The notes under the pieces: model-generated
Told to the model about the DNA's origin: nothing
The model's database searches: none
Seen by the model: the letters and a program-made list of their open reading frames with translations, nothing else
Translations under genes and position numbers: made by a program
From: Bacteroidota bacterium
GTDB lineage: Bacteria; Bacteroidota; Bacteroidia; Bacteroidales; 4484-276
Length of the DNA: 5,680 bases
Direction of reading: 5' to 3'
Assembly (NCBI GenBank): GCA_013203545.1
Contig: JABMQA010001379.1
Span: 1 to 5,680 of the forward strand
Shown here: one piece after another, positions 5,290 through 5,680 of the stretch
Numbering within the stretch: position 1 is the first letter of the stretch
How the letters are laid out: each line of letters begins with the position of its first letter

Positions 5290-5680
5290 TGACAAAAAGA
5301 GACTTAAACAATTGGATCATGTATCACGAACTGCAAAAATTTAAAAGGCTTGGTTTTAGCAATGCTAAAATTGCCCAATATCTGGTAATGGATGCCAGAA
5401 CAGTAAGAAAATATCTAAACATGGGCGAAGAAGAATATGAACAGTATCTTCTTGAATCATGTCAAAGAAAAAAGATTTTATCCGGTTACGAAGGTTTTGT
5501 TGCCGATAAACTATCCACATTTCAAGATACCTCGACTGCACAAATTCACGATTGGCTAAAAGAAGCCCACACTGATTTTCCTCAAATCTCTCCCAGGACA
5601 ATATATAACTTTGTGATGTTTGTGCGCCAGAAGTACAACATTCCGTATGTAGGGGGTTACAGGGAATATTTTCCTATAGA
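5289..5680 (+). CDS. istA: IS21-family transposase IstA, N-terminal part (runs off the window)
   Basis: 130 complete codons are open to the window end, with no stop. The protein begins MTKRDLNNWIMYHELQKF. A helix-turn-helix is visible at about 18-43 (GFSNAKIAQYLVMDARTVRK), typical of the DNA-binding head of IstA, and a second DNA-binding-like region at about 82-115 contains QISPRTIYNFVMFVRQKY. The DDE catalytic domain would start beyond residue 130. IstA is the transposase of a two-gene system with the ATPase IstB. The ATG at 5289 is chosen because coding similarity starts there and a hairpin ends on it; no Shine-Dalgarno site is visible. Confidence 0.88.
   Translation, partial: MTKRDLNNWIMYHELQKFKRLGFSNAKIAQYLVMDARTVRKYLNMGEEEYEQYLLESCQRKKILSGYEGFVADKLSTFQDTSTAQIHDWLKEAHTDFPQISPRTIYNFVMFVRQKYNIPYVGGYREYFPI

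Larger units (their letters stand above)
5094..5680 (+). mobile_element. Left end of an IS21-family insertion sequence (truncated by the window)
   Basis: The start of an istA gene at 5289 is preceded by phased repeats, as in IS21-family ends, where transposase-binding repeats follow a TG terminus. The exact tip is unresolved: TGTAACC at 5094 and TGTAGTG at 5137 both begin with TG and sit beside a repeat unit. The remainder of istA, the istB ATPase gene expected next, and the right end are outside the window, so completeness and target duplication cannot be judged. Confidence 0.75.

Overview
The window looks like an accessory stretch of a Bacteroidota chromosome. The evidence is a C-terminal type IX secretion (T9SS) sorting domain on the large minus-strand protein, promoters fitting the Bacteroidota -7 box TAnnTTTG, a lack of clear Shine-Dalgarno sites before the genes, and AT-rich intergenic DNA. 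Genus cannot be read from the sequence.

Layout: (1) about 23-1341 is a complete IS110-family insertion sequence: a roughly 275-nt non-coding left end, one DEDD transposase gene (300-1295) and a 46-nt right end. The left end holds a two-loop structured RNA, the bridge RNA of the IS110 group. Its two main guides can be read directly: the target-loop right guide (179-188) is complementary over 10 nt to DNA just right of the element (1339-1348), and the donor-loop left guide (224-230) is identical over 7 nt to the DNA of the right terminus (1335-1341). The two matches overlap at AAT, so they place the right junction and point to AT as the core dinucleotide. (2) 1434-2123, plus strand: a YhhQ/COG1738-type queuosine-precursor transporter, whose upstream region was interrupted by the IS110 element. 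(3) A strong stem-loop terminator (2297-2325) lies after the convergent minus-strand gene. (4) 2340-4412, minus strand: a secreted VIT-VWA protein with signal peptide, MIDAS motif and T9SS sorting tail. (5) 4413-4482: a 70-bp divergent promoter region with back-to-back -7 boxes around a perfect 14-bp palindrome. (6) 4483-4947, plus strand: a small exported DsrE-like protein. (7) 4948 to about 5093: no recognisable gene. (8) About 5094 or 5137 to the window end: the left end of an IS21-family element with 24-bp-phased repeats, a perfect 46-bp palindrome, a hairpin running into the start codon, and the first 130 codons of istA, cut by the window edge.

The resident genes (queuosine-precursor uptake, VWA surface protein, exported DsrE-like protein) do not form an obvious pathway; only the VWA/DsrE pair shares a control region. 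The most informative part is the IS110 element, because its RNA guide can be checked against its own insertion site within this sequence.
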